Positions 17,808 through 27,380 are shown, numbered from the stretch's first letter. The stretch is DNA of 64,000 bases from Caldilineaceae bacterium (GCA_022827195.1 JAJDTL010000020.1:1-64000), one strand, 5' to 3'. Program-made: numbers and translations. The notes: generated from the letters alone by a model not told the origin.

Positions 17808-19148
17808 ATGCGCACCCAACGACCGAACATACTCGTCTTCATCTGTCATGACCTGGGCCGCTACCTGGGTTGCTACGGCGTCCCCGGCGTCCGCACACCG
17901 CATATCGACGCCTTTGCCGCATCCGGGCTCCTATTCGAGAACAGCTTCTGCGTCGCGCCGCAGTGCAGCCCTTCGCGGGCCGCGCTCTGGACCGGCCGCT
18001 ACCCGCACGCAAACGGCGTGGTCGGGATGGCGCACACCGAGTACGCCAACGACCTTAAGCCGGACGAGCGGCACCTGGCGCAGGTCCTGGCCGGGCACGG
18101 CTACGAGACGCGCCTCTTCGGTGTGCAGCACGAGGCTAGCAGCCCGGAGCGCTGCGGCTACCAGCATGCCCATCCGCGCGGGAGCTGCGCCGAGCTGGCG
18201 GACGCGTTCTGCGGTTCGCTCGCGCAGTTCAGCCAGCCGTTTTTCGCCCAGATCGGTTTCTTCGAGCCGCACCGTCCCTTCCCCAGCGACACCGAACCGC
18301 TCGACGCCGACGAGGTGGCGATCCCGCCCTATCTGCCTGACATTCCCGTGGTGCGCGAGGACCTGGTTGACATGGAGGCCTCGATCGCGTCGATCGACAA
18401 GGCGTTCGGCAGGGTTCTGGCGGCGCTCGAGACGGCGGGCCTGGCCGACGATACGGTCGTCGTCTTCACGGCAGATCACGGCATCCCGTTCCCGCTGTCG
18501 AAGATGAGCCTCTACGACGCCGGCATCGAGGTGCCGCTGCTGATGCGTATTCCCGGACTGGGCGCTTCGTCGGCCGCATCGGCTGCGGAGACGGGGCAGC
18601 CTGAAGAGGCAGGGGGCCGGCGTTTTGGGGAATTCGTCACCCACGCCGACTTTGTGCCCACCGTGCTAGAGATGTTGGGGATCGAACCGCCGCCAAAATT
18701 TCATGGGAGGAGCTATTGGAGTCTGCTGTGCGGGGATGAATACGGGCCGAGCGACTGTGTATTCGTCGAGAAGACCTACCATGTTTACTACGATCCGATG
18801 CGCGCCATCCGCACGGAGCGCTGGAAGCTGATCGCCAACTTCGAGTTTTCGCCCCGGATTGAGACGCCGCCCGACTTTCTCAACAACGGCAAGAGTTACC
18901 CTGAGATCAGTGTCGCGCTGGATGTGTCATCCACCGGGCTGAACCATCCACCATTCGAGCTGTTCGACCTGGAGCGGGACCCGTTGGAGCAGAACAACTT
19001 GGCCGAGGACCCCGACTACGCCGCCATACGGGACGGCCTGGCGCGGCGCCTGCGCGCCTGGATGGAGGAGACGGAAGACCCGCTGCTGGACGGCCCCATG
19101 GTGCAGGCCACATACATCAACAGAATGCGGGCGTTCAAGAGTCTCTGA
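17808..19148 (+). CDS. Sulfatase (alkaline phosphatase superfamily) 1
   Basis: 446 residues. The formylglycine motif C-x-P-x-R is present as CSPSRAALWTGRYP (C53); this cysteine must be converted by an FGE enzyme not found in this window. Metal ligands are indicated by NILVFICHDLGR (Asp near residue 15) and VVFTADHGIPFPLSK. No signal peptide is visible, so it is probably cytoplasmic or exported by another route. It hydrolyses a sulfate ester on an unidentified substrate, probably a glycan or other organosulfate given the neighbouring importer and glycosidase-like genes. Its C terminus follows the iduronate sulfatase-like pattern (FELFDLERDPLEQNNL). Confidence 0.9.
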   Translation: MRTQRPNILVFICHDLGRYLGCYGVPGVRTPHIDAFAASGLLFENSFCVAPQCSPSRAALWTGRYPHANGVVGMAHTEYANDLKPDERHLAQVLAGHGYETRLFGVQHEASSPERCGYQHAHPRGSCAELADAFCGSLAQFSQPFFAQIGFFEPHRPFPSDTEPLDADEVAIPPYLPDIPVVREDLVDMEASIASIDKAFGRVLAALETAGLADDTVVVFTADHGIPFPLSKMSLYDAGIEVPLLMRIPGLGASSAASAAETGQPEEAGGRRFGEFVTHADFVPTVLEMLGIEPPPKFHGRSYWSLLCGDEYGPSDCVFVEKTYHVYYDPMRAIRTERWKLIANFEFSPRIETPPDFLNNGKSYPEISVALDVSSTGLNHPPFELFDLERDPLEQNNLAEDPDYAAIRDGLARRLRAWMEETEDPLLDGPMVQATYINRMRAFKSL

Positions 19149-19466
19149 GAAAAGGGAACAGGAGGACGCCTGGGCTCCTATAGCAGCTTTCTGCCTTACG
19201 ATTTCCTCTAGACGCGGCAGAATCTGGCGCGGCCGCCTTCTGCTACTATCTCACGAAAAATCTGGCGGAGGTCTTCATTGATGGGCATCCGCATCTTCTT
19301 CTGATAGGCAAATGACAATCTGGTTCCCGTTTTCACCGGACCTCACTCGGTGAAACTGGCCCCAAGACTCTAAATCAAGGACCGCGATGTAGTACCGAGC
19401 AGTTCAGTACACTGATGCAGCGACAATGGATTCCCATTGCGTTCACTTTCCAACCTGCGCCAGCGC
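19149..19466. other. Gap with no supported gene
   Basis: 318 bp between the convergent sulfatase and hydrolase genes. The minus strand has a short open stretch around 19298-19410 reading YYIAVLDLESWGQFHRVRSG and ending ..SEEDADAHQ, without a start codon. It could be a gene remnant, but I do not recognise it. No terminator is evident. Confidence 0.4.
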
Positions 19467-20504
19467 CTACCCCGCACCCAACCACTTCCCAAACCACTCG
19501 TGACTCATCCTGTGATTGTACCCATGCGGCCCCGGATGCACGGCGAGCGAGCAGCGCTCACCTACGCCCAGCAGCTCGTAGGCCCGCGCCGCGACGGCGA
19601 ACTGCTCGCGCACACCCGCGATCGGGAAGAGGTCGTCCCTCTCTCCCGCGATGGCCCGCAGCGGCCGCGGCGCGATCAGCGCGGCCAGGTCCCCCATCTC
19701 GGCCCATTCCAGGATGCCGGGCACATAGTTGCACTCGCAGTGGTGCAGGCTGTAGATCGATTCGCGGAAGGAGCAGAGATAGCAGGCCGGCACCGAAGCG
19801 GTGATGCGTTCGTCGATTGCCGACAGCCATAGCGCGGTCGTGCCCCCGCCTGAGTTGCCCGTACAGCCCAGCACGCCTGGCACAACGGCCGGCCGGCCCT
19901 GAAGAAACGCGATGGCGCACATACCGTCCCAGCAGCGTTCGCCAACCAGGTTACGGCCGGCCATCTGGTAGGCGAACGCCAGGTGGCGGCAGGAGTTTTC
20001 ATGCACACTGCCTCGCCCGTCCTCGGTCTGCCGTTCGCCAAAGCCGCGCTGCTCCACCGCACAGACCAGATAGCCCGCTTGCGCCAGTGCCTGCGCGTAG
20101 TTGTTGTCCGCCTTGAGCCTGCTCTCTCGCTCCTCTGCGTTGGGATAGTTGCCCAGGACCCACTGCACCGACGGGTTGTGTCCGTGGAAGACCAGCACCG
20201 GCCGGTAGGGCGGCTCCCTGTCGGGGACCAGCAGATAGGCGGGGACGGCCACGCCTTCGCCTGCGTCCACGAGATACTTCTCCTCGACGTAGCCCTCGCG
20301 CTGCACCGCCTGCAGCTTCTCCGCCGCGACCGACGCCGGGGCCGTGCGTCCCGCCAGCCCCAGTAGCTCCACCACCTTTCCGCGCAATTCCGCCTGCCAC
20401 CCGCCAAACTCCGCCGCTGTCCGCGCGGTGAACGCCAGCCGCCGCGGTGCAGATTCGTAGACGGCCTTCACGTGCTTTTGCAAAAGAAATCTGGAGTTGC
20501 TCAT
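19467..20504 (-). CDS. Alpha/beta hydrolase, acetyl-xylan-esterase/dienelactone-hydrolase-like
   Basis: 345 residues from ATG 20504 (AGGAG upstream on the minus strand; the frame extends further but lacks a ribosome site). The fold is shown by the oxyanion segment VLVFHGHN (107-110), the nucleophile elbow CTGNSGGG (S218), a candidate acid in GERDDLF (D290/291) and the histidine in HPGPHGYN (H327). ERQTEDGRGSVHENSCRHLAF and YLVCAVEQRGFGE resemble large esterases acting on acetylated carbohydrates. It stands opposite to its neighbours. A role in de-esterifying imported compounds is an inference from context. Confidence 0.8.
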   Translation of the reverse strand: MSNSRFLLQKHVKAVYESAPRRLAFTARTAAEFGGWQAELRGKVVELLGLAGRTAPASVAAEKLQAVQREGYVEEKYLVDAGEGVAVPAYLLVPDREPPYRPVLVFHGHNPSVQWVLGNYPNAEERESRLKADNNYAQALAQAGYLVCAVEQRGFGERQTEDGRGSVHENSCRHLAFAYQMAGRNLVGERCWDGMCAIAFLQGRPAVVPGVLGCTGNSGGGTTALWLSAIDERITASVPACYLCSFRESIYSLHHCECNYVPGILEWAEMGDLAALIAPRPLRAIAGERDDLFPIAGVREQFAVAARAYELLGVGERCSLAVHPGPHGYNHRMSHEWFGKWLGAG

Positions 20505-20755
20505 CGGGAATTCTCCTCTTCCTGTCTCCATACGGCGATCCTTGGCGGGCTGCCTTTCGCGGATCTTACCTGTCCGCGGCTTTCTCCGCAATCCCACAGG
20601 CTGCGGGCCGGCTGCACAAACCGGCTGGCTGGAAGAGTGCGTCGGCCATCGAACAATGCTAGATGAGCAGGTGTCGAAAGGTATAATGGGATCATTGATG
20701 CGGCCTACGTTGCGTGGGAAGCACCTGGTATTCTGGGCCTTACGGAGGTCCTTCC

Positions 20756-22153
20756 ATGGCTACACGTGAACAGATCACAGAATGGGCTGAGGCCGGCGAA
20801 TCCGAGACGCTGGAATTCAAGCGCACCACAAAAGCACGCCGCGAGGCGACCCAATCCCTGTGTGCCATGCTAAACCACCGCGGCGGACGCGTTCTCTTCG
20901 GCATCACCCCGGAAGGCAATGTGAATGGCCAGCAGGTGAGCGATCAAACGATCAGAGAGGTCAGCGCGGAGATACAGCGAATTGAACCGCCGGTTTTTCC
21001 GGCGGTCGAATGTATTCCCGTGGGTTCAGATAGTGATGTACTCATGGTGAGTGTCAATCAGGGTTATATGAAGCCGTACACCTACAGAGGGACTGCCTAC
21101 CGCCGCGTCGGAAATACCACATTGAAAATGCCCCGTGACGCGCAAGATCAGATGCTAATCGAACGGGTCCACAGTGAACACCGCTGGGAGAACGAACCCG
21201 CTACCGGATGGTCGATTGATGATCTTGATCTACCTGAGATTCTGGTCACAGTTGAAGAATCGATCCGCCGCGGTCGTGTCGGCGACCCCGGCACTCGCGA
21301 TCCTGAGGAACTGCTGCGAGGCATGGGGCTTGTTAAAGATGGCGTGCTATTACGCGCCGCAGTCGTACTGTTCGGAAAAACTGAGCGAGTCGAGGTCGAG
21401 ATGCCTCAGTGTCTGCTACGAGTCGCTCGTTTTCGCGGTGTCGACCGTGCAGAATTCCTAGACAATCGACAGTTTCGCGACAATGTGTTTGGGCTTCTTT
21501 TGAGGGCAGAGCGATTTCTGCGCGACAGCTTGCCCGTAGCGGGCCGCATCCTGCCAAATCTCTTTGAGAGGGTCGACGATCCGCTTTATCCGCCGGAGGC
21601 ATTGCGCGAGGCGCTGGCGAACGCCTTCTGCCATCGGGATTATACGATCGGCGGCGGTTCAGTGGCCGTCGCCATTTACGATGACCGCTTGGAGGTAACT
21701 TCGTCAGGATCGCTGCACTTTGGGCTGACCGCGGAGCAACTGTTCCTCCCGCACGAGTCGCTGCCCTGGAATCCTTTAATTGCCCACGTATTCTACCGAC
21801 GTGGCATTATTGAGCAATGGGGACGTGGTACGATTAAGATGGCAGAGTTGACCAGAATGGCTGGTCTGCCGCAACCTGAGATAGAGGATGCAGGTGGTTA
21901 CGTAACCGTTCGTTTTCGCCCCGACCGCTATGTGCCTCCTCAACGCGTTGGACGAGACCTGACTGAGCGGCAGCAGGCGATATTGTTTCTTCTCAATCAA
22001 TTCGGTCGAGGACTTGCTCTGCGGGAGATCCACGCACAACTGGAACCGCAAGCAACTCTGCGGCAGGTGCGGGAAGATCTGGCCAATCTACGAACTTTCG
22101 GTTTGGTCGTGCCCAAAGGCCTGGGGCGAGGAGCACGCTGGCAACTCTTGTAG
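20756..22153 (+). CDS. AlbA_2 (Schlafen-like) DNA-binding domain plus ATPase regulator-like protein
   Basis: 465 residues from ATG 20756, preceded by ACGGAGGTCC. N-terminal AlbA_2 domain: ESETLEFKRTTKARREATQSL followed by LNHRGGRVLFGI (residues ~14-52). Middle and C-terminal part is the HATPase_c_4 type: PPEALREALANAFCHRDYTIGG and RRGIIEQWGRGTIKM. A final winged-helix segment (LTERQQAILFLLNQFGRG..LREIHAQL) follows. Such proteins are called transcriptional regulators, but their role is largely undetermined and some occur in defence islands. A TATAAT at 20682-20687 lies ~70 bp upstream without a clear -35. The following gap holds an 11-bp tandem repeat. Confidence 0.85.
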   Translation: MATREQITEWAEAGESETLEFKRTTKARREATQSLCAMLNHRGGRVLFGITPEGNVNGQQVSDQTIREVSAEIQRIEPPVFPAVECIPVGSDSDVLMVSVNQGYMKPYTYRGTAYRRVGNTTLKMPRDAQDQMLIERVHSEHRWENEPATGWSIDDLDLPEILVTVEESIRRGRVGDPGTRDPEELLRGMGLVKDGVLLRAAVVLFGKTERVEVEMPQCLLRVARFRGVDRAEFLDNRQFRDNVFGLLLRAERFLRDSLPVAGRILPNLFERVDDPLYPPEALREALANAFCHRDYTIGGGSVAVAIYDDRLEVTSSGSLHFGLTAEQLFLPHESLPWNPLIAHVFYRRGIIEQWGRGTIKMAELTRMAGLPQPEIEDAGGYVTVRFRPDRYVPPQRVGRDLTERQQAILFLLNQFGRGLALREIHAQLEPQATLRQVREDLANLRTFGLVVPKGLGRGARWQLL

Positions 22154-22174
22154 TTTTCGACTATACATGGGTAG

Positions 22175-22229
22175 TTTCTGGCTAATTCTTGGCTAATTCT
22201 TGGCTAATTCTGGGCCAATTCTTGGCCAA
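22175..22229 (+). repeat. Five tandem 11-bp units (TTCTTGGCTAA)
   Basis: Units at 22175, 22186, 22197, 22208 and 22219, all close to TTCTTGGCTAA or TTCTTGGCCAA, immediately after the AlbA_2 gene. The 11-bp period and TGGCCA cores are compatible with protein binding on one DNA face or with simple slippage. Confidence 0.75.
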
Positions 22230-22287
22230 TGCGCGCTGCCTGCGCCGCCAACCCAACTGCAGCCCAGGCCTCCTCTGAGATCAGGCC

Positions 22288-23982
22288 ATGACGAATGAGA
22301 CCCTCTACAACGGCATCGTCCTGCCGCAGACGTGGCCGCCGCGCAGCGTGGTCGAAGGCTCGCGCGAGCCGATTCCCGTGCCCTATCTCGATAGACCGCC
22401 GCAGGTTATTCCAATCGACCTCGGAAGGCAGCTCTTCGTCGACGATTTTCTGATCGACGAGACCTCGCTGTCGCGCGTCTTCGGCAAGCCGGAGGTCCAC
22501 GCGCAGAGCCCGGTGCTCAAGCCAGAGACCAAGGAGGAGATGGACGCCGGTTTCTGCCCGATGGCCGCGCCCTTCAACGACGGCGCCTGGTACGACCCGC
22601 GGGACAGGCTCTTCAAGCTGTGGTACATGCCGGGCTGGTTTCACAGCACCGCGCTCGCGACCAGCGCCGACGGCATCCACTGGGAACGGCCGCAGCTCGA
22701 CGTCGCGCCTGGCACAAACCTGGTTTGGCCGAACCGCGTCGGCTCCGACCGGGACGGCTGCCTCGTCTGGCTGGACAGCGACACGCCGGACCCGGCGCAG
22801 CGTTTCAAGATGTTCCAGTTTTACCGCCACTACAAGGAGAAACCGGGACAGGCGCCGCTTCGGTCCGGCACGCGGCAGGCTGAGGCGGGCGGTGAGGAGG
22901 TCGTTTCCGAAGGCTGGGCGCAGGTCTCGCCCGACGGCATCCACTGGAGCGAACCGGCCATCACCACGCCACTGGGCGACAACTCCTCCTTCTTCTACAA
23001 TCCATTCCGGCGCAAATGGTGCATGAGCATCCGCCGCGCCGCGCGCATCGACGAGAAGCTGAGGCTGCGCGCCCGCTTCTACAGCGAGTCGGACGACTTT
23101 CTGCGCGGCGCGCAGTGGGAAATGGCGAGCGACGAGGTCTTCTGGCAGCGCGTCGACCGCGACGACCTGCCCGATCCCGCCCGCCCGGACCACAAGGTCG
23201 CCCTCTACGACGTCAACGTGACGCCCTACGAGAGCCTGACGCTGGGCATGTTTGCCATCTTCCGCGGCCCGGAGAACGATATCTGCGCGGCCGAAGGCGT
23301 GCCCAAGACGATCGACCTGGAGCTGGCCTACAGCCGCGACGGCTTCCACTTCAGCCGTCCGGACCGCACGCCGTTCCTCGCCTCAAGCCGCAGAATCGGC
23401 GACTGGAACCGGGCCTATCTCCACGCCTGCGGCGGCCTCTGCCTGGTGGTGCATGACCGTATCTTCTTCTACTTTGCCGGCTTCTCCGGCCTGTCGCCGC
23501 GGCTTGGGCCAACCGACGCGGGAACGACGGGCCTTTCACGGCGGGTCATGTACGCCGGCGCCAGCACCGGCCTGGCGACCCTGCGCCGCGACGGTTTCGC
23601 GTACATGGAGGCGGGCGCGGCCGGCGGCACGCTGACCACGCGTCCCGTCAGGTTCAGCGGCGACCGTCTCTTCGTCAACGTCAACGCCGCGCAGGGTGAG
23701 TTGCGGGTATCGGTATTGGACACAAATGGAGATGAAATAGAGGGGTTGTCCGCAGCGGAATGCGCCGCGGTCAGCGAGGACAGCACGCGCGCCGAAGTGA
23801 CGTGGTCCTCTAACGCTGATCTCCCGGCAGTAGCCGGCCGGCCCTGCAGGCTGCGCTTTCACCTGCAGTCGGGGCAGTTGTTCTCATTCTGGCTTTCCGA
23901 CGACCCTGGAGGCGCCAGCTACGGCTACATGGCGGCCGGCGGCCCCGGCGTCACTGACGGCCGCGATCTGCCCCGACCTTGA
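22288..23982 (+). CDS. Beta-propeller glycosidase-like protein, paralogue 2
   Basis: 564 residues. It shares the architecture of the 10.1-kb protein: propeller motifs LFKLWYMPGWF, ALATSADGIHWERPQL, AQVSPDGIHWSEP and LELAYSRDGFHFSRPD. The same C-terminal domain follows (LFVNVNAAQGELRVSVLDTNG and GLSAAECAAV). Before the first blade is IDLGRQLFVDDFLID, a stretch typical of this unnamed family. There is no signal peptide. It ends at a convergent junction occupied by a large family B repeat. Glycan processing is likely by fold and by its sulfatase neighbour, but no reaction has been demonstrated from the sequence. Confidence 0.75.
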   Translation: MTNETLYNGIVLPQTWPPRSVVEGSREPIPVPYLDRPPQVIPIDLGRQLFVDDFLIDETSLSRVFGKPEVHAQSPVLKPETKEEMDAGFCPMAAPFNDGAWYDPRDRLFKLWYMPGWFHSTALATSADGIHWERPQLDVAPGTNLVWPNRVGSDRDGCLVWLDSDTPDPAQRFKMFQFYRHYKEKPGQAPLRSGTRQAEAGGEEVVSEGWAQVSPDGIHWSEPAITTPLGDNSSFFYNPFRRKWCMSIRRAARIDEKLRLRARFYSESDDFLRGAQWEMASDEVFWQRVDRDDLPDPARPDHKVALYDVNVTPYESLTLGMFAIFRGPENDICAAEGVPKTIDLELAYSRDGFHFSRPDRTPFLASSRRIGDWNRAYLHACGGLCLVVHDRIFFYFAGFSGLSPRLGPTDAGTTGLSRRVMYAGASTGLATLRRDGFAYMEAGAAGGTLTTRPVRFSGDRLFVNVNAAQGELRVSVLDTNGDEIEGLSAAECAAVSEDSTRAEVTWSSNADLPAVAGRPCRLRFHLQSGQLFSFWLSDDPGGASYGYMAAGGPGVTDGRDLPRP

Positions 23983-24012
23983 TGGCGCGCGGCCGGCGGC
24001 CGCTGCAGACCG

Positions 24013-24156
24013 CTGATGTTGCCGGCCACCGGCAACTGGCAACCGGCAACTGGCAACCGGCAACTGGCAACCGGCAACTGGCAACCGGCAACTGGCAACC
24101 GGCCACTGGCCACCGGCCACCGGCAACCGGCCACTGGCCACCGGCCACCGGCAACT
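24013..24156 (+). repeat. Large family B repeat array (GGCAACTGGCAACC, 7/14-bp period)
   Basis: About 20 tandem 7-bp units, first alternating GGCAACT and GGCAACC, then degenerating to GGCCACT/GGCCACC. It fills the convergent gap between the propeller and sulfatase genes. All three minus-strand frames stay open through it (reading ASCRLPVAG-like), an artefact of the period, not a protein. The other family B copies are at 15.0, 30.5 and 45.2 kb. Confidence 0.85.
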
Positions 24157-24162
24157 GAGCTG

Positions 24163-25881
24163 TTACTCCCGCAGCCGCTCAGCCGTCAGATAGTACGCGC
24201 CCGCCAGCTGGCTGCCCTCCTCGTCGCGCCACCAGCTCTTGATCGTCGTCGGGCCCTGCTCGACCGCCATGCGGAAGGTCAGGCCGGTGGCATCGGTGGG
24301 CACGGGCAAAGTCTGCTCGCTGCGGCCCACCTGCAGCCAGGCCGACGAGACCGGCAGCGCCCGGCCCTCCGGCCAGCCGCCGTCGACGCCCTGCATGACC
24401 GGCGCCGGGTCGGAGATGCCGAGGCCGGACTCCTCGGGCCAGCGGCGCAGGGTGAAGTCGTAGAGGCCGGGCCGCGCCGCGTCGACGTGCCACGTGCCGC
24501 TGTCCATGACGGGGCCGCGCATGCCCTGCTGGTTGTCGGCGTAGACCCAGGCCCAGTCGCAGCTGCACAGCCGGGCCGGGTTCTCGGCGTCGGCGCCGAT
24601 CGTCAGCGGCTGGTAGGTCGTGATCGTATCGCTGACGCCGTCCCACCAGGCCGCGTAGTCGTCGCGCAGTCGTTTTACCAGCTCGGGGCTGGCCGCGGCT
24701 ACGTCCCGCTGCTGGCCCGGGTCTTCGCAAATGTTGTAGAGCTCGCGCCCGTTGACCAGCCGCCAGTTTTGCCACATCACCGCGGCCTGGTCTTTGCCGG
24801 TAAAGCCGAAGCGGACACCCTCGTTGGCGTGGCCGTACTGCACGACCGACATGCGGTCAAGGACGGCGCTGTCGGGCCGTCGCATGTGCGACGCCAGCGA
24901 CAGACCGTCGCAGGTCCAGCCGTCGGGCGCCTGCAGATCACACAGGTCGACCAGCGTCGGCAGGATGTCGACGCCGCGCGTCACGCCGCCGACGTCGCGT
25001 CCGCCGTCGAGGCCCGCGTCCGGCCAGCGGATGAAGCAGGGCACGCGGTGGCCGCCTTCGTATAGCGATGCCTTCCTGCCGCGCATGCCGGCGTTGTAGA
25101 TCTCCTGGCCGGTGGCGGTGCCGTTGTCGGTCATGAAGATGAGGACCGTGTTGTCGCGAATGCCGTTGTCGAGCAGGAACCGCTCCAGCCGCGCCATGTT
25201 CGCGTCGATGTTGGCGATCATGCCGAAGAAGCTGGCCTCGTCGCGGCGGATGCCGTCGAGATAGGGCTGCCGGTACTCGTCGGGCACCCAGAGCGGGCCG
25301 TGCGGCGCGTTGGTGGCGATGTAGGCGAAGAAGGGATCGCTGCGGCTGTGGCAGCCTTGCATCCAGCGCATCGCCTCCTCGAACCAGACGTCGGTGCAGT
25401 AGCCGCGGTACTGCTTGATCTCGTCCTTGTGGCGGTAGCGATCGTCGAAGTAGTCGTTGCCGAAGTGGTCGGCGGCCGAGGTGATGCCCCAGGCAGGGTG
25501 ATGGACCGTCTCGTGGAAGCCGCGGTCCTGGGGGCGGTAGGGGTAGTTGTCGCCCAGGTGCCACTTGCCGAAATGGCCGGTGTGGTAGCCGTTGTCCGCC
25601 AGGATGTCGGCCAGCGTCGGCAGGTCGGCGCGCAGCAGCGAGCGGCCCATGCAGACGAATGTCGCGCCGTTGCGCAGCGCGTCATGTCCGGTCATCAGCT
25701 CGCCGCGCGTCGGCGTGCAAACGGGAGCAACGTGGAAATCGGTCAGGCGCACGCTGTCGGCGTGGAGACGGTCGAGCGCGGGGGTCTTCAGAATGGGGTT
25801 GCCGAGGCAGGAGAGGTCGCCGTAGCCCTGGTCGTCGGTGAGGACGAATATGATGTTGGGGCGTGATGGGCTGTTCGGCAT
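24163..25881 (-). CDS. Sulfatase (arylsulfatase A-like) 2
   Basis: 572 residues. The formylglycine site is C55 in APVCTPTRGELMTGH, with metal-binding IIFVLTDDQGYGD (aspartates near 16-17) and DNTVLIFMTDNGTATG downstream. The N terminus lacks a signal peptide. The C-terminal ~150 residues (YDFTLRRWPEESG, PVSSAWLQVG) form an additional beta-rich domain beyond the catalytic core. It removes sulfate from an unknown ester. It is convergent with the propeller gene and divergent from the nitrilase. An FGE-type activating enzyme would be needed from elsewhere. Confidence 0.92.
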   Translation of the reverse strand: MPNSPSRPNIIFVLTDDQGYGDLSCLGNPILKTPALDRLHADSVRLTDFHVAPVCTPTRGELMTGHDALRNGATFVCMGRSLLRADLPTLADILADNGYHTGHFGKWHLGDNYPYRPQDRGFHETVHHPAWGITSAADHFGNDYFDDRYRHKDEIKQYRGYCTDVWFEEAMRWMQGCHSRSDPFFAYIATNAPHGPLWVPDEYRQPYLDGIRRDEASFFGMIANIDANMARLERFLLDNGIRDNTVLIFMTDNGTATGQEIYNAGMRGRKASLYEGGHRVPCFIRWPDAGLDGGRDVGGVTRGVDILPTLVDLCDLQAPDGWTCDGLSLASHMRRPDSAVLDRMSVVQYGHANEGVRFGFTGKDQAAVMWQNWRLVNGRELYNICEDPGQQRDVAAASPELVKRLRDDYAAWWDGVSDTITTYQPLTIGADAENPARLCSCDWAWVYADNQQGMRGPVMDSGTWHVDAARPGLYDFTLRRWPEESGLGISDPAPVMQGVDGGWPEGRALPVSSAWLQVGRSEQTLPVPTDATGLTFRMAVEQGPTTIKSWWRDEEGSQLAGAYYLTAERLRE

Positions 25882-26085
25882 GGCGTATCCTTTCGTCAGA
25901 GGGGTTTGTGCAGAGGCGAGTGTTGTGACAAAACACCGCCGGCCCCATCATACAGTGACCGCGCGGCGCGCCGCAATCGGCAGCGTTGACAGGCGCGCCG
26001 GTCGCGGCGAAAATGGTCGAACGCGTACTTCCTTACCAGGCTCGCCGCGTGCAGCCTGCGATTCCGCCGAAAGGAGGCACCTACC

Positions 26086-27069
26086 GTGCCCCGCTACGCC
26101 AATATCAGCCTCGTCAACTTCCCCACCCTGCCACCCGACGAGCCCGAACGGCTGCAGAAGACGATCATCCGCATGTGCGGCTACGTCGCCGCGGCCGCGC
26201 GCGAGGGTAGCGACCTGGTCGCATTCCCCGAGATCTGCAACTGCCTCGACGCGTCCGAAGCGTGGGTCTCGATCGAGACCCTGGACGGCCCGACCGTCAC
26301 CGCGCTCTCGCGAGCGGCGCGCGAGCACGGGCTCTACGTCGTCTGCCCGCTTGTGCTCAGCGAAGACGGCAGGCGCTACAACTGCGCCGTGCTCATCGAC
26401 CGCAAGGGCAAGGTCGCCGGCGTCTACCGCAAGAACTTCCCCACCCACGGCGAGCTGGAAAACGGCATTACGCCCGGCGTAGAGACGCCGGTCTTCGAGA
26501 CCGACTTCGGCCGCGTCGGGCTGTGCATCTGCTTCGACCTCAACTACTGGGAGGTCGGCACCGGGCTGTGCAACAACCGCGCCGAGCTGGTGATCTGGCC
26601 CTCGATGTGGGCCGGCGGGCGCATGTTGAGCAAGTGGGCGATGGAGTTCGGCTTCAACTTGGCCGCGGTCTGGAAGGAACAGGCCACCTTCGTCGACGTC
26701 GCCGGCCGCGAGGTTCTCAGCGTCAAGCGCGACGTGAGCGACCGCAGCGGGCGCTCTCCGGTGGTGACCGCGCGCCTCGACCTGGACCGGCGCCTGCTGC
26801 ACCCTGATTACAATTTGGACAAGCTGAAGGCGCTCTTCGAACGCTACGGCGGGACCGCGGCCTTTGTCGAGCTGATGAAACAGGACTGCCACCTCGTGTT
26901 CGGTTCGCAGCTGCCGGGCGTGTCGAGCGACCAGTTGATCGCGGAGTTCGGCCTTGAGACGATGCGAGACTACCTCGCGCGCGTGCGTCGCGACCGCAAG
27001 ACAGCGCTGGCCGCGGCCGCGGAGCCGGTCTACGCCAACGGGCAGCCGGCGCGCCGGGCGGAGGGCTAG
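26086..27069 (+). CDS. Carbon-nitrogen hydrolase (nitrilase superfamily)
   Basis: 327 residues from GTG 26086, well supported by AAAGGAGG at 26070-26077. The catalytic triad is readable: E49 in VAFPEICN, K116 in VYRKNFPTHGE and C149 in GLCICFDLNYWE. Nitrilase-fold enzymes hydrolyse amides, nitriles or carbamoyl groups; the C-terminal 60 residues are an extension beyond the core. It is divergent from sulfatase 2 (205-bp gap). The substrate is not evident; an amidase or N-carbamoyl hydrolase is more probable than a true nitrilase. Confidence 0.88.
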   Translation: MPRYANISLVNFPTLPPDEPERLQKTIIRMCGYVAAAAREGSDLVAFPEICNCLDASEAWVSIETLDGPTVTALSRAAREHGLYVVCPLVLSEDGRRYNCAVLIDRKGKVAGVYRKNFPTHGELENGITPGVETPVFETDFGRVGLCICFDLNYWEVGTGLCNNRAELVIWPSMWAGGRMLSKWAMEFGFNLAAVWKEQATFVDVAGREVLSVKRDVSDRSGRSPVVTARLDLDRRLLHPDYNLDKLKALFERYGGTAAFVELMKQDCHLVFGSQLPGVSSDQLIAEFGLETMRDYLARVRRDRKTALAAAAEPVYANGQPARRAEG

Positions 27070-27295
27070 TCGAACGCGCCCTGCAGGGCAAGCAGCAGCT
27101 GTGCCCGCCGCATTCACCGGCCTTTGCACGATATAGCAATTCGTAGACAGTTCGTATCTGTATTGCCCATATTGCAACGCGGGGCGAGTTCCGGGGCATA
27201 CTACGGGGCAAACGGACCTGTGCACCGGTGGTAGTGCCCGATGATCGGTCAACCGCGCGCTCCTTTTCGGGGAACGCTTTGAACAATCCTTCGGT

Positions 27296-27324
27296 TTCAC
27301 AGGCGCTTGTTCCTGGTGTAAAAT
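27296..27324 (+). promoter_or_regulatory. Sigma70-type promoter for the MFS gene
   Basis: TTCACA (27296-27301), 17 bp, TAAAAT (27319-27324): five of six matches in each box, 57 bp before the MFS start. Confidence 0.6.
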
Positions 27325-27380
27325 GAACAATTAATGCAGTCTTCTAAACCGATTCAGTTTTCCGCGGAAGCCGTGCCCAG

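Noticed and set aside
23884..24154. Minus-strand frames rich in LPVAGCQLPVASCR
   Set aside because: They are the translation of the 7-bp family B array, open in all frames.
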